A DNA stretch of 64,000 nt, from NCBI GenBank assembly GCA_014156375.1, contig RQJH01000003.1, forward strand, positions 496,001 through 560,000, read 5' to 3'. The notes beneath the pieces were generated by a model. That model was not told the origin of the DNA and did not search any database. It saw nothing but the letters and a program-made list of their open reading frames with translations. Shown in pieces: positions 21,679 to 31,150 of the stretch (position 1 is its first letter; the number at the start of each line of letters is the position of its first letter). A program made the position numbers and the translations under genes. Source of the stretch: Enterobacteriaceae bacterium 89. Lineage in GTDB: Bacteria; Pseudomonadota; Gammaproteobacteria; Enterobacterales; Enterobacteriaceae.

Positions 21679-23262
21679 ATGACATATCGTCCCAATATTG
21701 ATGGGCTGGGAATGGCGCTTAGCTGTGACAAAACCACAACGGGAGCAAAACTGATTTCCTCAGTCCCTATAAATCTCGTGAATATCTGTGGCTTCGCAGT
21801 GATCCGGGTCGGCGATACCACAACGCCGTGTCCTGAATGCGGCAAGCCCGGCAGAGTTATCGAAGGAGCGAAAGAATTTATTCGGACTTTCATGGGTGTG
21901 CAGGTTGCTGTCGATCGCTGTCTGGTCCAGTGCGACTGTCCACTGGGAAGCAACCGAATCATTGCTCCCGTAAATAGCTGGCTCGGCAAAGGGCCTTCTC
22001 CGGAACAGGTTGCCGCTGAAAAAAATGTGGTTTCTCTGGCCGCCGCAGCAGCAACTCAGGCCATTGAGCAAAAGCGCAAAGCGGAGGAGCGTGAACGAAA
22101 CCGTGTTTTCGCAAAATCCTGTTTGCGTGGTGAAGGCTGCAATGATGCCGGGAGCGAGCGCGAGCCGCATGCTAACTTCGCGCAGCTGGCTTTCTTTCGG
22201 GCATTGCCAGTGGCAGATCCCACCACTGATTCTGATGCACCACAGCATGCTCAGACGGCAATAAAGAACAAACCAGTCGCACCGGAAGACATCCCCAAAC
22301 CGAAGAAGCGTAGCGCCCTTTATCTCTGGTGGAATGGTCACCACGAAGAAATGGATTATCAGGCTGCCGTTGCTGTAGCAGCCAGTGCAACCCGCGCTGA
22401 AGCTGCAAAGACCGGAGCAAACTTACTGGAAATAGTGGGAGGTCGCGCACTCACTTACGGCACATGGGCGGTGCGGACAGGTGAGATAGCCAGCGCTGGC
22501 GCGGGAGCCTCCGTTGCCGGGCTGCTGATCGGCATGATGCCCGGCAGACTTAACGACGGTGAACAGGATTTTCTTGACCGGATGCGCACCGCACAGCTGC
22601 GCGAAGCCCCCACCCGAGTGCGCTTTTCGTGGGAAGACGATGCGAACGGCAACCCTACCCCGTATGGCTGGCATACTCCGCCCGGTAAGGACATGGTGCG
22701 AGTCCGTAAAATGGCGTGGGACAGTAGCCGTCAGGCTTACACCTTTACCACCGAAGAAGAAAACCCTGTCACCATTATCTGGACTCCCGATCAATCAGAG
22801 AGCAACAAATCCTGGAATACCGGTAACCAGGCTCCGCTGCGCCTTCCGTCATCGGTGATCGTTGATCCGCTCCCGGATAATACTAAAGTCACTACGACCA
22901 ACACTCCGGCAGCGGATGAAACGAGCTTTGCGGATTACATTCTGATCCTGCCCGTGTCGGATCTGCCGCCGATTTATATCTATCTGAATTCGGATCATAA
23001 ATACCATGCTGTCCCCAAAGGAATACCAGCACTGCCCGCGTTTCCTGACGCAAAAATAGCGAAAAAGAGAACTTCAGTTAAAGGCGGAGGTATTTTGCGT
23101 TCCAGATGGAAGGATTCTCAAGGCCGAATTTATGAATGGGACTCACAGCATGGTACTGTTGAAATTTATGACAGGTCTGGCCGTAACCATTTAGGCGAAT
23201 TCAATCATATAACAGGTGAGCAAACCAAACCGGCTAATCCAGCCAGAAAGGTGGAAAAATGA
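21679..23262 (+). CDS. PAAR-domain type VI effector with S-type pyocin region and colicin E3-type ribonuclease tip
   Basis: A 527-residue modular toxin. Residues 1-90 resemble a PAAR spike-tip domain (VIRVGDTTTPCPECGKPGRV, then VAVDRCLVQCDCPLGSNRI). Residues 90-230 are a charged linker, followed by a Gly/Ala-rich hydrophobic stretch (ASAGAGASVAGLLIGMMPGR). About 270-440 resembles the S-type pyocin/colicin translocation domain (RVRFSWEDDANGNPTPYGWH). The last 60 residues match the cytotoxic domain of colicin E3: YEWDSQHG supplies the catalytic aspartate and histidine, and the glutamate four residues on and an arginine near the C-terminus are kept (D488, H491, E495, R523 here). Colicin E3 cuts 16S rRNA in the decoding site. 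The ATG at 21679 has AGGAAG 5 bases upstream and is preferred over one 16 codons earlier. No core type VI genes are nearby. Confidence 0.87.
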   Translation: MTYRPNIDGLGMALSCDKTTTGAKLISSVPINLVNICGFAVIRVGDTTTPCPECGKPGRVIEGAKEFIRTFMGVQVAVDRCLVQCDCPLGSNRIIAPVNSWLGKGPSPEQVAAEKNVVSLAAAAATQAIEQKRKAEERERNRVFAKSCLRGEGCNDAGSEREPHANFAQLAFFRALPVADPTTDSDAPQHAQTAIKNKPVAPEDIPKPKKRSALYLWWNGHHEEMDYQAAVAVAASATRAEAAKTGANLLEIVGGRALTYGTWAVRTGEIASAGAGASVAGLLIGMMPGRLNDGEQDFLDRMRTAQLREAPTRVRFSWEDDANGNPTPYGWHTPPGKDMVRVRKMAWDSSRQAYTFTTEEENPVTIIWTPDQSESNKSWNTGNQAPLRLPSSVIVDPLPDNTKVTTTNTPAADETSFADYILILPVSDLPPIYIYLNSDHKYHAVPKGIPALPAFPDAKIAKKRTSVKGGGILRSRWKDSQGRIYEWDSQHGTVEIYDRSGRNHLGEFNHITGEQTKPANPARKVEK

Positions 23263-23516
23263 CTATTATTTATACAGTTGAAGCTTTTGAGCGTATAAAC
23301 GAAATGCTTGTTTTCGAGGTTGAGATACCCAAGATAAAACTCTCTGAAATAGCAGCAGTTATGGGCTGGACAGATGAAGACTTAAACGATTTCATAGCTG
23401 GAATTGGAGGGTGGAATCTTACGGCTGAACAAGCTCACTCAATTGAGCTAATTTTGCAAAAGGAATTTTATCAAGAGGATTTAGATTTTCAAATTTCTGG
23501 CGGAGAAATTCCCTGA
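23259..23516 (+). CDS. Probable immunity protein for the E3-type effector
   Basis: An 85-residue acidic protein (start MTIIYTVEAFERINEMLVFE) whose ATG overlaps the TGA of the effector by 4 bases (ATGA), the usual arrangement for translational coupling of toxin and immunity. The small size and strongly acidic character suit binding to a basic RNase domain. However, I see no resemblance to the classical colicin E3 immunity protein (start MGLKLDLTWF) beyond length and charge. It looks closer to small proteins annotated with a DUF7683-type domain, a recollection I cannot verify here. It is AT-rich, like the upstream intergenic region. Function is inferred from position. Confidence 0.72.
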   Translation: MTIIYTVEAFERINEMLVFEVEIPKIKLSEIAAVMGWTDEDLNDFIAGIGGWNLTAEQAHSIELILQKEFYQEDLDFQISGGEIP

Positions 23517-23546
23517 AAAAATTGTTTCACAGCTATGCCAGTCGAT

Positions 23547-23570
23547 AAAACCGCCCTCGCAGGCGGTTTT
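23547..23570. terminator. Bidirectional terminator between the immunity gene and fumA
   Basis: AAAACCGCC (23547-23555) and GGCGGTTTT (23562-23570) form a hairpin flanked by A and T runs on the two sides, lying between the converging immunity gene and fumA. Confidence 0.88.
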
Positions 23571-23582
23571 AAATTTGAAAAC

Positions 23583-25229
23583 CTACTTCACACAGCGAGC
23601 ACACTGAGAAGACTGGATCTGCTGGAAGAAGTCATTGCCTTTGTCATCCACGAGGATAAACGCCGGGAAATCTTCCACCTCAATTTTCCAGATAGCTTCC
23701 ATTCCCAGCTCCGGATATTCCACCAGCTCCAGGCTCTTGATACTGCCCTGCGCCAGCACCGCTGCCGGACCGCCGATGCTGCCGAGATAGAAACCACCGT
23801 GCTTGTGGCACGCATCCGTCACCTGCTGGCTGCGGTTGCCTTTCGCCAGCATGATCATGCTGCCGCCTTCAGATTGCAGCTGGTCGACGTAGGAATCCAT
23901 GCGGCCTGCGGTGGTTGGGCCGAGCGAGCCGGAAGCATAGCCCTCTGGCGTTTTCGCCGGGCCTGCGTAATAGATTGGGTGATCTTTCACATACTGCGGC
24001 AGACCTTCGCCTTTATCCATGCGCTCTTTTAGCTTGGCGTGGGCAATATCGCGCGCCACGATGATCGTGCCGTTCAGTGATAAACGCGTGGAGACCGGGA
24101 AATCCGACAGCTGCGCCAGAATCTCTTTCATCGGACGGTTCAGGTCGATGCGCACGGCCTCGCCCTCTCCGGCATTGCGCAGCTCTTCCGGGATGTATTT
24201 GCCTGGGTTGTGCTCCAGTTTTTCGATCCACACCCCTTCGCGGTTGATCTTCGCTTTGATGTTGCGATCCGCCGAGCAGGAAACGCCCATCCCTATCGGG
24301 CAAGAGGCGCCGTGGCGCGGCAAACGGATCACGCGGATGTCGTGGGCAAAGTATTTGCCGCCGAACTGCGCGCCAAGGCCCAGATTCTGCGCTTCGATCA
24401 GCAGCTCTTTTTCCAGCTCAACGTCGCGGAACGCCTGGCCGTGTTCGTTCCCTTCGGTCGGGAGGCCGTCGTAGTATTTGGTTGACGCCAGTTTGACGGT
24501 CTTCAGCGTGGCTTCCGCTGAGGTGCCGCCAATGACGAAGGCGACATGATACGGAGGACAAGCCGCGGTGCCGAGGGTACGCATTTTATCCACCAGATAA
24601 CCCTTCAGTTTCGCCGGGGTGATCAGCGCTTTGGTTTCCTGGTAGAGATAGGTTTTGTTGGCTGAACCGCCGCCTTTGGCGATGCAGAGGAATTTGTACT
24701 CGTCGCCGTCTACGCTATAGAGATCGATTTGTGCTGGCAGGTTGGTGCCGGTGTTGACCTCTTTATACATATCGAGCGGCGCATTCTGCGAGTAGCGCAG
24801 GTTGTCTTCGATATAGGTGTCATACACGCCGCGCGCCAGAGCGGCTTCATCGCCGCCGTTGGTCCAAACATGGTGGCCTTTTTTGCCCATGATGATTGCC
24901 GTGCCGGTGTCCTGGCAGGTTGGCAAAATGCCTTTGGCGGCGATATCAGAGTTACGCAGGAACTGCAGGGCGACGTATTTGTCGTTTTCGCTGGCTTCCG
25001 GGTCGCTCAGAATGTCAGCCACCTGCTGTTGGTGTGCCGGACGGAGCATGAAGGAAGCGTCGTGGAAGGCGTGTTTCGCCAGCAGCGTCAGGGCCTGTGG
25101 ATCCACTTTGAGGATCGACTGGCCTTCGAATTCAGTGACGGTGACGTGATCGGAACTTAGCAGATAGTACTCGGTGTCATCCTTTTTCAGCGGAAAAGGA
25201 TCCTGATAGATAAAAGGTTTGTTCGACAT
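23583..25229 (-). CDS. fumA: Fumarate hydratase class I, aerobic
   Basis: A 548-residue [4Fe-4S] fumarase, the oxygen-sensitive citric acid cycle enzyme. The cluster cysteines lie in [31 protein letters not shown] and GVSCSADRN, and the C-terminal beta domain carries the conserved [11 protein letters not shown]. Sequence and length match E. coli FumA/FumB; the position beside manA and near fumC argues for fumA. Divergent from manA. The gene normally found directly downstream, fumC, is displaced by the effector insertion. Confidence 0.93.
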   Translation of the reverse strand: MSNKPFIYQDPFPLKKDDTEYYLLSSDHVTVTEFEGQSILKVDPQALTLLAKHAFHDASFMLRPAHQQQVADILSDPEASENDKYVALQFLRNSDIAAKGILPTCQDTGTAIIMGKKGHHVWTNGGDEAALARGVYDTYIEDNLRYSQNAPLDMYKEVNTGTNLPAQIDLYSVDGDEYKFLCIAKGGGSANKTYLYQETKALITPAKLKGYLVDKMRTLGTAACPPYHVAFVIGGTSAEATLKTVKLASTKYYDGLPTEGNEHGQAFRDVELEKELLIEAQNLGLGAQFGGKYFAHDIRVIRLPRHGASCPIGMGVSCSADRNIKAKINREGVWIEKLEHNPGKYIPEELRNAGEGEAVRIDLNRPMKEILAQLSDFPVSTRLSLNGTIIVARDIAHAKLKERMDKGEGLPQYVKDHPIYYAGPAKTPEGYASGSLGPTTAGRMDSYVDQLQSEGGSMIMLAKGNRSQQVTDACHKHGGFYLGSIGGPAAVLAQGSIKSLELVEYPELGMEAIWKIEVEDFPAFILVDDKGNDFFQQIQSSQCARCVK

Positions 25230-25426
25230 TGTTCTCTCACTTACGACATTGGCTGATTATTTTTCGGGCAACTTTCCGCTCTGCCCTGGAAAAGCGAGTC
25301 CGCTTATCCTACACAATTTTTTAACAAAAACTGAGACAAGGACGACTTTTTCCTGGAGTGGGTTACTTCCGCGCGGATTATTGGTTTAATAAAGGCAGAT
25401 AATTCCTTTGAATACAGGGCTTGATA

Positions 25427-26605
25427 ATGCAAAAACTCATCAACTCAGTGCAGAACTACGCCTGGGGCAGTAAAACTGCGTTAACGGAACTCTACGGAGT
25501 TGCCAATCCGGACAATCTGCCGATGGCAGAGCTGTGGATGGGCGCACACCCCAAGAGCAGCTCAAAAATCACCGACGCCAGCGGCCAGCCAAAAAGCCTG
25601 CGTGATGTGATTGATGCCGATAAGGCCACCCTGCTTGGCAAAGACGTAGCCGCCCGCTTTGGCGAACTGCCGTTCCTGTTCAAGGTGCTGTGCGCCGATA
25701 ACCCCCTTTCCATTCAGGTGCACCCTAACAAGAAAGCGTCCGAAGAAGGCTTTGCCAAAGAGAATGCCGCAGGGATCCCGCTGGATGCCGCTGAGCGTAA
25801 CTACAAAGATCCAAACCATAAGCCGGAGCTGGTTTTCGCCCTCACCCCATTCCTGGCGATGAACGCCTTCCGCGAATTTAACGATATCGTTTCTCTGCTG
25901 CAGCCGGTTTCCGGCGCGCACACCTCCATCGCTCACTTCCTGCAGGAGCCAAACGCTGAGCGCCTGAGCCAGCTGTTTGCCAGCCTGCTGAATATGCAGG
26001 GCGAAGAAAAATCCCGCGCGCTGGGCGTACTGAAAGCCGCACTGAATAGCCAGCAGGGTGAGCCGTGGGAAACCATTCGCTTTATCTCCCAGTTCTACCC
26101 GGACGACAGTGGCCTGTTCTCCCCGCTGCTGCTGAACGTGGTGAAACTGAATCCGGGCGACGCGATGTTCCTGTTCGCCGAAACCCCGCATGCCTATCTT
26201 CAGGGCGTGGCACTGGAAGTCATGGCCAACTCGGACAACGTGCTGCGCGCCGGCCTGACGCCGAAATATATTGATATTCCGGAACTGGTAGCCAACGTGA
26301 AGTTCACGCCGAAGCCAGCCGCGGAACTGCTGACTCAGCCAGCAAAACACGGCGCAGAGCTGGATTTCCCGATCCCGGTGGACGATTTTGCTTTCTCTCT
26401 GCACGACCTCAGCACCCAGGGTGCAGAAGTGGCGCAGCAGAGCGCGGCGATCCTGTTCTGTGTTAAAGGTGAAGCAGTACTCAGCAAAGGCGAACAGCAG
26501 CTGGTACTCAAGCCTGGCGAATCTGCTTTTATCGCCGCCAATGAGTCGCCGGTTAAGCTGAGCGGTGTAGGCCGGGTAGCTCGTGTCTACAATAAACTTA
26601 AGTAA
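25427..26605 (+). CDS. manA: Mannose-6-phosphate isomerase
   Basis: A 392-residue type I zinc isomerase that interconverts fructose 6-phosphate and mannose 6-phosphate, linking mannose use to GDP-mannose supply. Zinc ligands appear in QVHPNK, DPNHKPELVFAL and ETPHAYLQG. I start at the ATG at 25427 (MQKLINSVQNYAWGSK), which is identical to the E. coli N-terminus; a TTG two codons earlier is not needed. Divergent from fumA, followed by a terminator before ydgA. Confidence 0.96.
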   Translation: MQKLINSVQNYAWGSKTALTELYGVANPDNLPMAELWMGAHPKSSSKITDASGQPKSLRDVIDADKATLLGKDVAARFGELPFLFKVLCADNPLSIQVHPNKKASEEGFAKENAAGIPLDAAERNYKDPNHKPELVFALTPFLAMNAFREFNDIVSLLQPVSGAHTSIAHFLQEPNAERLSQLFASLLNMQGEEKSRALGVLKAALNSQQGEPWETIRFISQFYPDDSGLFSPLLLNVVKLNPGDAMFLFAETPHAYLQGVALEVMANSDNVLRAGLTPKYIDIPELVANVKFTPKPAAELLTQPAKHGAELDFPIPVDDFAFSLHDLSTQGAEVAQQSAAILFCVKGEAVLSKGEQQLVLKPGESAFIAANESPVKLSGVGRVARVYNKLK

Positions 26606-26657
26606 ATACTGAAGCTTCGCGCAACTCTTGCTAAGCTTGTTGCAGCCTCACACCCTG

Positions 26658-26686
26658 ACAGGCGGAATATTCCGCCTGTTTTCATT
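26658..26686 (+). terminator. Terminator of manA
   Basis: ACAGGCGGAA (26658-26667) and TTCCGCCTGT (26670-26679) form a long stem followed by TTTTCATTTT, shortly before the ydgA start. Confidence 0.85.
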
Positions 26687-26701
26687 TTATGGACAAACAT
26701 T

Positions 26702-28255
26702 ATGAAAAAATCGCAGATTGCAGTTGGCGTCATTGTGGCTTTAGGCGTGGTATGGACCGGGGGCTCCTGGTACACCGGGAAACAGCTGGAAGGTCGTATT
26801 GCCGATATGGTTACGCAGGCCAATGCTCAGATGGCAAGCACCGCGCCGGAAGCCGGTATTCAGCTGGCGTATCAGGATTATCAACGCGGCGTCTTTAGCA
26901 GCCATTTACAGATGGTGGTGAAGCCCGCTGACGGCGCGAAAAGCAGCTGGCTGAAACCAGGCCAGACGGTGGTTCTGGACGAGAAAGTCTCTCATGGTCC
27001 GTTCCCGTTAGCGTCACTTAAAACGTTTAACCTCGCACCGGCTATGGCCACCGTTGAAACCGTTCTGGTGAACAACGAAGCCAGCAAACCGCTGTTTGAT
27101 TTAGCGAAAGGTCAGTCACCTTTTGATATCAGCACCCGCATCAGCTACTCCGGCGATACCCGTTCCGACATCGCACTGAAGCCGCTTAACTATGAAAAAG
27201 GTGACGAGAAAGTCGCCTTCAGCGGCGGTGAGTTCCAGCTTGATGCCGATCAGCAGGGCAATGTGTTTGCTCTGACGGGCGAAGCCGAAAGCGGCGTGAT
27301 CAATGCCGTCAACGAATACAATCAGAAAGTCCAGCTGACCTTCAACAATCTGAAGACCGAAGGCAACAGCAAGCTGGCGAGCTTTAATGAACGCGTCGGC
27401 AGCCAGAAGCTGACCCTGGATAAACTGGCGATTGCCGTGGAAGGCAAAGAGCTGGCGGTTATGGAAGGCACAACCTTCGACGCGAAAGCCGATTTGTCTA
27501 AAGACGGTAAAACCATCGACAGCAGCCTGGATTACACGCTCAACAGCCTGAAACTGCAGGGTCAGGATCTGGGCAGCGGCAAGCTGGCGCTGAAGGTCGG
27601 CCAGATTGACGGCCAGGCGTGGCACCAGTTCAGCCAGCAGTACAATGGTCAGGTTCAGGCTCTGCTGGCCCAGCCGGACATCATGCAGGATCCTGCGCTG
27701 TATCAGCAAAAAGTGACGGAAGCTTTCCTGGCGGCCGCCCCGCTGCTGCTGAAAGGCGAACCGGTGATCACCGTGGCCCCTCTGAGCTGGAAAAACAGCA
27801 AAGGCGAATCCAGTTTCAATCTTTCTCTGTTCCTGAAAGATCCTGCTGCCGCTTCGGGTGAGCCAAAAACGCTGGCCGATGAAATCGACCGCAGCGTGAA
27901 GTCACTGGACAGCAAGCTGGTGATCCCAATGGATATGGCGACGGAGTTAATGACTCAGGTCGCGCGCCTTGAAGGCTATCAGCAGGCTGATGCAGAGAAG
28001 CTGGCAAGCCAGCAGGTGAAAGGTCTGGCGGCGATGGGACAAATGTTCCGCATTACCACTCAGCAGGACAATAACATTCAGGCCAGCCTGCAGTATTCGA
28101 ACGGTCAGGTGACGCTGAATGGCGATAAGATGCCGCTGGCAGATTTCGCAGGCATGTTTGGCGTGCCTGATATCGCCGTTCCGGTGCCTCAGGGTGAACC
28201 AGCACCAGAGCAGCCGCAGGTTGCTCCGCTACAGCCGGAAGACGCACCAAACTGA
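26702..28255 (+). CDS. ydgA: DUF945 family inner-membrane-anchored protein YdgA
   Basis: A 517-residue protein with one N-terminal signal anchor (IAVGVIVALGVVWTGGSWYT) and a large periplasmic part with repeated beta-rich segments of the DUF945 type. It follows E. coli YdgA closely until the C-terminal Pro/Gln-rich tail (EPAPEQPQVAPLQPEDAPN), which is longer here. Its biochemical role is unknown; it belongs to the AsmA-like group of envelope proteins by general shape only. A bidirectional terminator follows. Confidence 0.9.
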   Translation: MKKSQIAVGVIVALGVVWTGGSWYTGKQLEGRIADMVTQANAQMASTAPEAGIQLAYQDYQRGVFSSHLQMVVKPADGAKSSWLKPGQTVVLDEKVSHGPFPLASLKTFNLAPAMATVETVLVNNEASKPLFDLAKGQSPFDISTRISYSGDTRSDIALKPLNYEKGDEKVAFSGGEFQLDADQQGNVFALTGEAESGVINAVNEYNQKVQLTFNNLKTEGNSKLASFNERVGSQKLTLDKLAIAVEGKELAVMEGTTFDAKADLSKDGKTIDSSLDYTLNSLKLQGQDLGSGKLALKVGQIDGQAWHQFSQQYNGQVQALLAQPDIMQDPALYQQKVTEAFLAAAPLLLKGEPVITVAPLSWKNSKGESSFNLSLFLKDPAAASGEPKTLADEIDRSVKSLDSKLVIPMDMATELMTQVARLEGYQQADAEKLASQQVKGLAAMGQMFRITTQQDNNIQASLQYSNGQVTLNGDKMPLADFAGMFGVPDIAVPVPQGEPAPEQPQVAPLQPEDAPN

Positions 28256-28263
28256 TAAGCCCA

Positions 28264-28286
28264 TTCCGGCAGCCTTGCTGCCGGAA
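28264..28286. terminator. Bidirectional terminator between ydgA and malI
   Basis: TTCCGGCAGC-CTT-GCTGCCGGAA, a perfect 10-bp stem with a 3-base loop, between the converging ydgA and malI genes. Confidence 0.85.
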
Positions 28287-29315
28287 TTATTGCTGCTTTA
28301 CCAGGCGCGGCGGCATAATCTGATTACGCGCCGTGCTCTTACCATCTTCAATACGCTGTAGCACTCGTTCTGCCACGCTTTGCCCCATCTCTCTGGCCGG
28401 TGTGATCACCCAGCTCAGCGGTGCATCATCGAGTTCCTCTTCCGGAACTTCCGCAAAGGCTGCCAGCGCCACCCGCTTGTCGTAGTAGCTTTCCACGCTT
28501 TCTTCACCGCTTTGCCAGCCAGCGCGCATCAGGCCAAACCACGCTCCCATCGCCACCACGCTGTTATAACAGACCACGGCGGTCAGCGTTGGATTATGGC
28601 GCAGCAGCTGGGACATGGCCTGAGAGGCCTGTTTCTGGCTAGCTTCACACTCCACCACCCACTCGCTGTGGAACGGCAGGCCGAACTTCAGCAAGGTGGC
28701 ACAATAGCCGCCAACGCGTTCAGCACGCGTCAGCGAAGCGCTCTGCCCGCCGAGCCAGGCAATGCGCTGATGACCACGGCGGATCAGATGTTCGGTGATC
28801 ATCTGCGCGGCCTGCATGTTATCCGGACGGATTAAATCCACATCTTCCAGGTAGCTGGCTCTGGAGGCGAAAACCAGCGGAACCCGGCTTTCTTCTGCTT
28901 TGGTGCGCAGCTCTGCGCCTTTATCGACCGCTCCGGCAATCACCACGCCGTCCACGCCCTGAGACACCAGGCTCTCAAAGCGTTGCAGCATATGCTCGCC
29001 TTTGCGCCCCCCCTGGGTGAGAAACACAATTTTGCCCTGTGACTCCAGCGCTTCTATTAATCCTGCCGCGAGATCGGCATAAAACGGCGCGGACAGATCG
29101 CCGACAATCAGGCCGATAACTCCGGTTTGGCCGCCTCTCAGCGAGGCTGCCTGACGGTTACGTACAAAGCCGAGTTGTTCAATGGCCTGGCTGACTCTTT
29201 CACCCGTGGCGGCTGAAATTCGCCCCTTACCGCTGAGCACAAGTGAGACTGTGGCGACGGAAACACCTGCCGCATGGGCGACATCGTTGATAGTGACTTT
29301 TTTTGCGATGGCCAT
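28287..29315 (-). CDS. malI: Maltose regulon regulatory protein MalI (LacI family)
   Basis: A 342-residue LacI-family repressor. The N-terminal helix-turn-helix is VTINDVAHAAGVSVATVSLV, and the hinge is followed by the periplasmic-binding-protein-like effector domain (GVIGLIVGDLSAPFYADLAA). It is divergent from malXY, which it represses in E. coli together with itself; the inducer is unknown. Two matching operators lie in the shared promoter region. Sequence and position leave little doubt. Confidence 0.94.
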   Translation of the reverse strand: MAIAKKVTINDVAHAAGVSVATVSLVLSGKGRISAATGERVSQAIEQLGFVRNRQAASLRGGQTGVIGLIVGDLSAPFYADLAAGLIEALESQGKIVFLTQGGRKGEHMLQRFESLVSQGVDGVVIAGAVDKGAELRTKAEESRVPLVFASRASYLEDVDLIRPDNMQAAQMITEHLIRRGHQRIAWLGGQSASLTRAERVGGYCATLLKFGLPFHSEWVVECEASQKQASQAMSQLLRHNPTLTAVVCYNSVVAMGAWFGLMRAGWQSGEESVESYYDKRVALAAFAEVPEEELDDAPLSWVITPAREMGQSVAERVLQRIEDGKSTARNQIMPPRLVKQQ

Positions 29316-29341
29316 GTAGCGGCTGCCACTCCTGTGTGATC

Positions 29342-29357
29342 GATAAAACGTTTAATC
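29342..29357. promoter_or_regulatory. MalI operator, malI side
   Basis: GATAAAACGTTTAATC differs by one base from the perfect palindrome GATAAAACGTTTTATC recognised by MalI in E. coli. It lies 27 bases before the malI start codon. Confidence 0.85.
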
Positions 29358-29420
29358 AATAAGTTATATTTATAGCGCGTATTATCGTTTCATTATGTGA
29401 TTTTGCTCGCACTAAAATTA

Positions 29421-29436
29421 GGTAAAACGTTTTATC
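29421..29436. promoter_or_regulatory. MalI operator, malX side
   Basis: GGTAAAACGTTTTATC again differs at one base from the MalI palindrome and lies 55 bases before malX, so malI and malXY each have one operator, as in E. coli. Confidence 0.85.
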
Positions 29437-29490
29437 TTTCTCGCCACATTCTACAACTACAACAGAAATCTCAGAACAAGGAGTCGTTTT

Positions 29491-31068
29491 ATGACGGCGA
29501 AAGCAGCACAAAAAATAACACTCTGGGAGTTTTTCCAGCAGCTGGGCAAGACCTTCATGCTGCCGGTGGCACTCCTCTCCTTCTGCGGGATCATGCTCGG
29601 CATCGGCAGTTCGCTGAGCAGCCATGATGTCACCACGCTTCTGCCGTGGCTGGACACCCCGTTCCTGCAGGCGATGTTCATCTGGATGAGCAAAATCGGC
29701 TCATTTGCCTTTAGCTTCCTGCCGGTCATGTTCTGTATCGCCATCCCTCTGGGTCTGGCGCGTGACAACAAAGGCGTTGCCGCTTTCGCGGGCTTCGTTG
29801 GCTATGCGGTCATGAACCTGGCGGTTAACTTCTGGCTGACCGCGAAAGGCATTCTGCCAACTACCGACGCGGCTGTTCTGAAAGCTAACAACATTCAGAG
29901 CGTGCTGGGTATTCAGTCCATCGATACCGGGATCCTCGGTGCGGTGATCTGCGGCATCATCGTGTGGAAACTGCATGAGCGTTTCCACACCATCCGTCTG
30001 CCTGATGCGCTGGCGTTCTTTGGTGGTACTCGTTTTGTCGCCATCATCACCGCCGTAGTGATGGGTCTGGTTGGTCTGGCGATCCCGCTGGTATGGCCGG
30101 TCTTTGCGATGGGCATCCGTGGTCTGGGTCACGTCATCAACAGCGCCGGTGATTTTGGTCCGATGATCTTCGGTACCGGCGAACGTCTGCTGCTGCCGTT
30201 TGGTCTGCAACACATTCTGGTAGCGATTATCCGCTTCACCGATGCGGGCGGGACCATGGACGTTTGTGGCCATTCCGTTAGCGGCGCACTGACTATTTTC
30301 CAGGCACAGCTGAGCTGCCCGACCACCCACGGCTTCTCTGAAAGCGCAACCCGCTTCCTGTCTCAGGGTAAAATGCCTGCGTTCCTCGGCGGTTTGCCGG
30401 GTGCCGCACTGGCGATGTACCACTGTGCTCGTCCGGAAAACCGTCATAAAATTAAAGGCCTGCTGATTTCCGGCGTGATCGCCTGTGTCGTCGGCGGCAC
30501 CACTGAACCTCTGGAATTCCTGTTCCTGTTCGTGGCTCCGGTTCTTTACGCCATCCACGCATTGCTGACCGGTCTGGGCTTCACCGTGATGGCGGTTCTG
30601 GGTGTGACCATCGGTAACACCGACGGCAACATCATCGACTTCGTGGTATTCGGCATCCTGCACGGTCTGGCCACCAAGTGGTATCTGGTTCCGGTTGTGG
30701 CGGCTATCTGGTTTGTGACTTACTACGTCATCTTCCGCTTCGCTATCACCCGCTTTAACATCAAAACGCCGGGTCGCGACATTGAAGCAGCAGCCAGCGT
30801 TGAAAAAGCTGTGGTCGGCGCAGTCGGTAAATCTGGCTACAACGTTCCTGCTCTGCTTGCCGCGCTCGGCGGTGCTGAGAACATCAACAGCCTGGATAAC
30901 TGTCTGACTCGTCTGCGCTTGTCCATTGAAGATATGAGCAAAGTCGATGCTGACGCACTGAAAGCCAACCGCGCGATTGGGGTGGTTAAGCTCAACGAGC
31001 ACAGTCTGCAGGTGGTTATCGGTCCTCAGGTTCAGTCTGTTAAAGATGAAATGGCGACTTTGATGTAA
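29491..31068 (+). CDS. malX: PTS glucose/maltose-family EIICB component MalX
   Basis: A 525-residue phosphotransferase permease. The EIIC membrane domain (residues 1-400) has the substrate motif around GGTTEPLEFLFLFVAP, and the EIIB domain follows (residues 440-525) with the phosphorylated cysteine in LDNCLTRLRLS. In E. coli it recognises glucose and maltose. AAGGAG stands 7 bases before the ATG at 29491. It is followed by malY and repressed by MalI. Confidence 0.95.
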   Translation: MTAKAAQKITLWEFFQQLGKTFMLPVALLSFCGIMLGIGSSLSSHDVTTLLPWLDTPFLQAMFIWMSKIGSFAFSFLPVMFCIAIPLGLARDNKGVAAFAGFVGYAVMNLAVNFWLTAKGILPTTDAAVLKANNIQSVLGIQSIDTGILGAVICGIIVWKLHERFHTIRLPDALAFFGGTRFVAIITAVVMGLVGLAIPLVWPVFAMGIRGLGHVINSAGDFGPMIFGTGERLLLPFGLQHILVAIIRFTDAGGTMDVCGHSVSGALTIFQAQLSCPTTHGFSESATRFLSQGKMPAFLGGLPGAALAMYHCARPENRHKIKGLLISGVIACVVGGTTEPLEFLFLFVAPVLYAIHALLTGLGFTVMAVLGVTIGNTDGNIIDFVVFGILHGLATKWYLVPVVAAIWFVTYYVIFRFAITRFNIKTPGRDIEAAASVEKAVVGAVGKSGYNVPALLAALGGAENINSLDNCLTRLRLSIEDMSKVDADALKANRAIGVVKLNEHSLQVVIGPQVQSVKDEMATLM

Positions 31069-31150
31069 ACCGTTGAGACGTAATTCTCCTTTCCCCCTTC
31101 GTTCTGAAGGGGGACAATGCTCCCCCCGAATGACTGAAATGGAGTTTCCG

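Noticed and set aside
21679-23516. A plasmid-type colicin operon
   Set aside because: There is no lysis gene, no receptor-binding domain and no LexA box visible, and a PAAR-like domain replaces the N-terminal parts.
20541-23570. Prophage or insertion sequence carrying the effector
   Set aside because: No integrase, transposase, terminal inverted repeats, target duplications or tRNA attachment site could be seen at the edges.
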